Positions 5,849-6,100 of a stretch of DNA of 6,100 bases are shown here, piece by piece. The stretch's first letter is position 1. Each line of letters starts with the position of its first letter. Made by a program: the position numbers and the translations under genes. Source of the DNA: JAEZDP01 sp044508265 (GTDB taxonomy: Bacteria; Acidobacteriota; Vicinamibacteria; Vicinamibacterales; Vicinamibacteraceae); NCBI GenBank assembly GCA_044508265.1, contig JBIQIB010000175.1, forward strand, positions 1 through 6,100, written 5' to 3'. Under the pieces are notes generated by a model, which ran no database searches, was not told the DNA's origin, and worked only from the letters and a program-made list of their open reading frames with translations.

Positions 5849-6100
5849 TCACGAATGCGAGCCCGCAGCCGCCAGGCTCGCGGCGTGCAGCGAGGACGAC
5901 GACAGCGCAGACGCGCTCCATGCGCCGACGGCGAGGACGAGCGCGTCCTCCAGCAGGCCGCCAGCGGCATCGCCGCGCGACAGCCGCTTGCGCGCGCGGC
6001 ACGCGACGTGGGCAGCGACGATCGCCGCGCCTGCGCCGAGCGCCCCGCCCAGCAGCACGCTGGAGCCCTGGTCGCGCGCCACGGCGCCGCCGACGATGGC
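5849..6100 (-). CDS. C-terminal part of a small Gly/Ala-rich membrane protein, DUF4126-like (5' end outside window)
   Basis: The reading frame is open from the stop at 5849-5851 to the right edge of the window. A GTG at 6082 could serve as start, but the residues encoded before it (AIVGGAV) continue the same Gly/Ala-rich hydrophobic pattern, so the true start is probably beyond 6100. Seen: a first hydrophobic segment rich in small residues (SSVLLGGALGAGAAIVAAHVA), a basic loop (RARKRLSRGD), then LLEDALVLAVGAWSASAL as a second hydrophobic segment, and a Ser/Ala-rich tail. The order membrane helix, basic R-x-R-K loop, then an E-D-A-L helix recalls the C-terminus of DUF4126 proteins, whose function is unknown. 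The stop is 25 bp before the baeRF-like start, on the same strand, so an operon is likely. The family call is tentative. Confidence 0.55.
   Translation of the reverse strand, partial: AIVGGAVARDQGSSVLLGGALGAGAAIVAAHVACRARKRLSRGDAAGGLLEDALVLAVGAWSASALSSSSLHAASLAAAGSHS

Overview
The window is dense, GC-rich bacterial DNA with short intergenic gaps, ATGA-type gene coupling and strong G/C preference at third codon positions. It encodes periplasmic multiheme cytochromes and a C-terminal-Phe outer-membrane beta-barrel, so the organism has a diderm envelope and can respire anaerobically. The mix (NrfHA with an AlgE-like porin, a FrnE-type DsbA protein, a baeRF release-factor-like protein) would suit a high-GC Acidobacteriota of the Vicinamibacteria sort. 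That placement is inference from gene content and composition only.

Left part (1-3388, + strand): a three-gene operon. nrfH encodes a membrane-anchored tetraheme quinol dehydrogenase whose 5' end may lie outside the window. nrfA encodes a pentaheme ammonia-forming nitrite reductase. The third gene encodes an outer-membrane barrel of the alginate-export (AlgE-like) family and overlaps the nrfA stop by ATGA. Together they suggest dissimilatory nitrite reduction to ammonium: NrfH takes electrons from menaquinol, NrfA reduces nitrite in the periplasm, and the porin may admit or release small ions. NrfA has CMHCH, not the usual CxxCK, at the catalytic heme.

Middle (3389-4595, + strand): a cytosolic FrnE-like DsbA-family oxidoreductase with CPWC and a C-terminal CX4C pair. 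Its start codon lies six bases after a perfect TATAAT embedded in a 13-bp palindrome, which suggests a leaderless, operator-controlled transcript. After a 129-bp gap holding a 9-bp inverted repeat comes a 99-residue, very basic, Lys/Ala/Ser/Thr-rich protein resembling bacterial histone-H1-like tails.

Right part (4596-6100, - strand): a short convergent gap with a tandem 8-bp repeat, then a baeRF-type (bacterial archaeo-eukaryotic release-factor-like) gene, preceded 25 bp upstream by the 3' part of a small Gly/Ala-rich membrane protein that runs off the right edge. These two probably form an operon.

I found no rRNA, tRNA, CRISPR array or insertion sequence. No wholly new multi-gene system stands out. 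The most unusual points are the CxxCH-type NrfA coupled to a porin, the palindromic leaderless-type promoter of the frnE-like gene, and the basic low-complexity protein with its structured upstream region.
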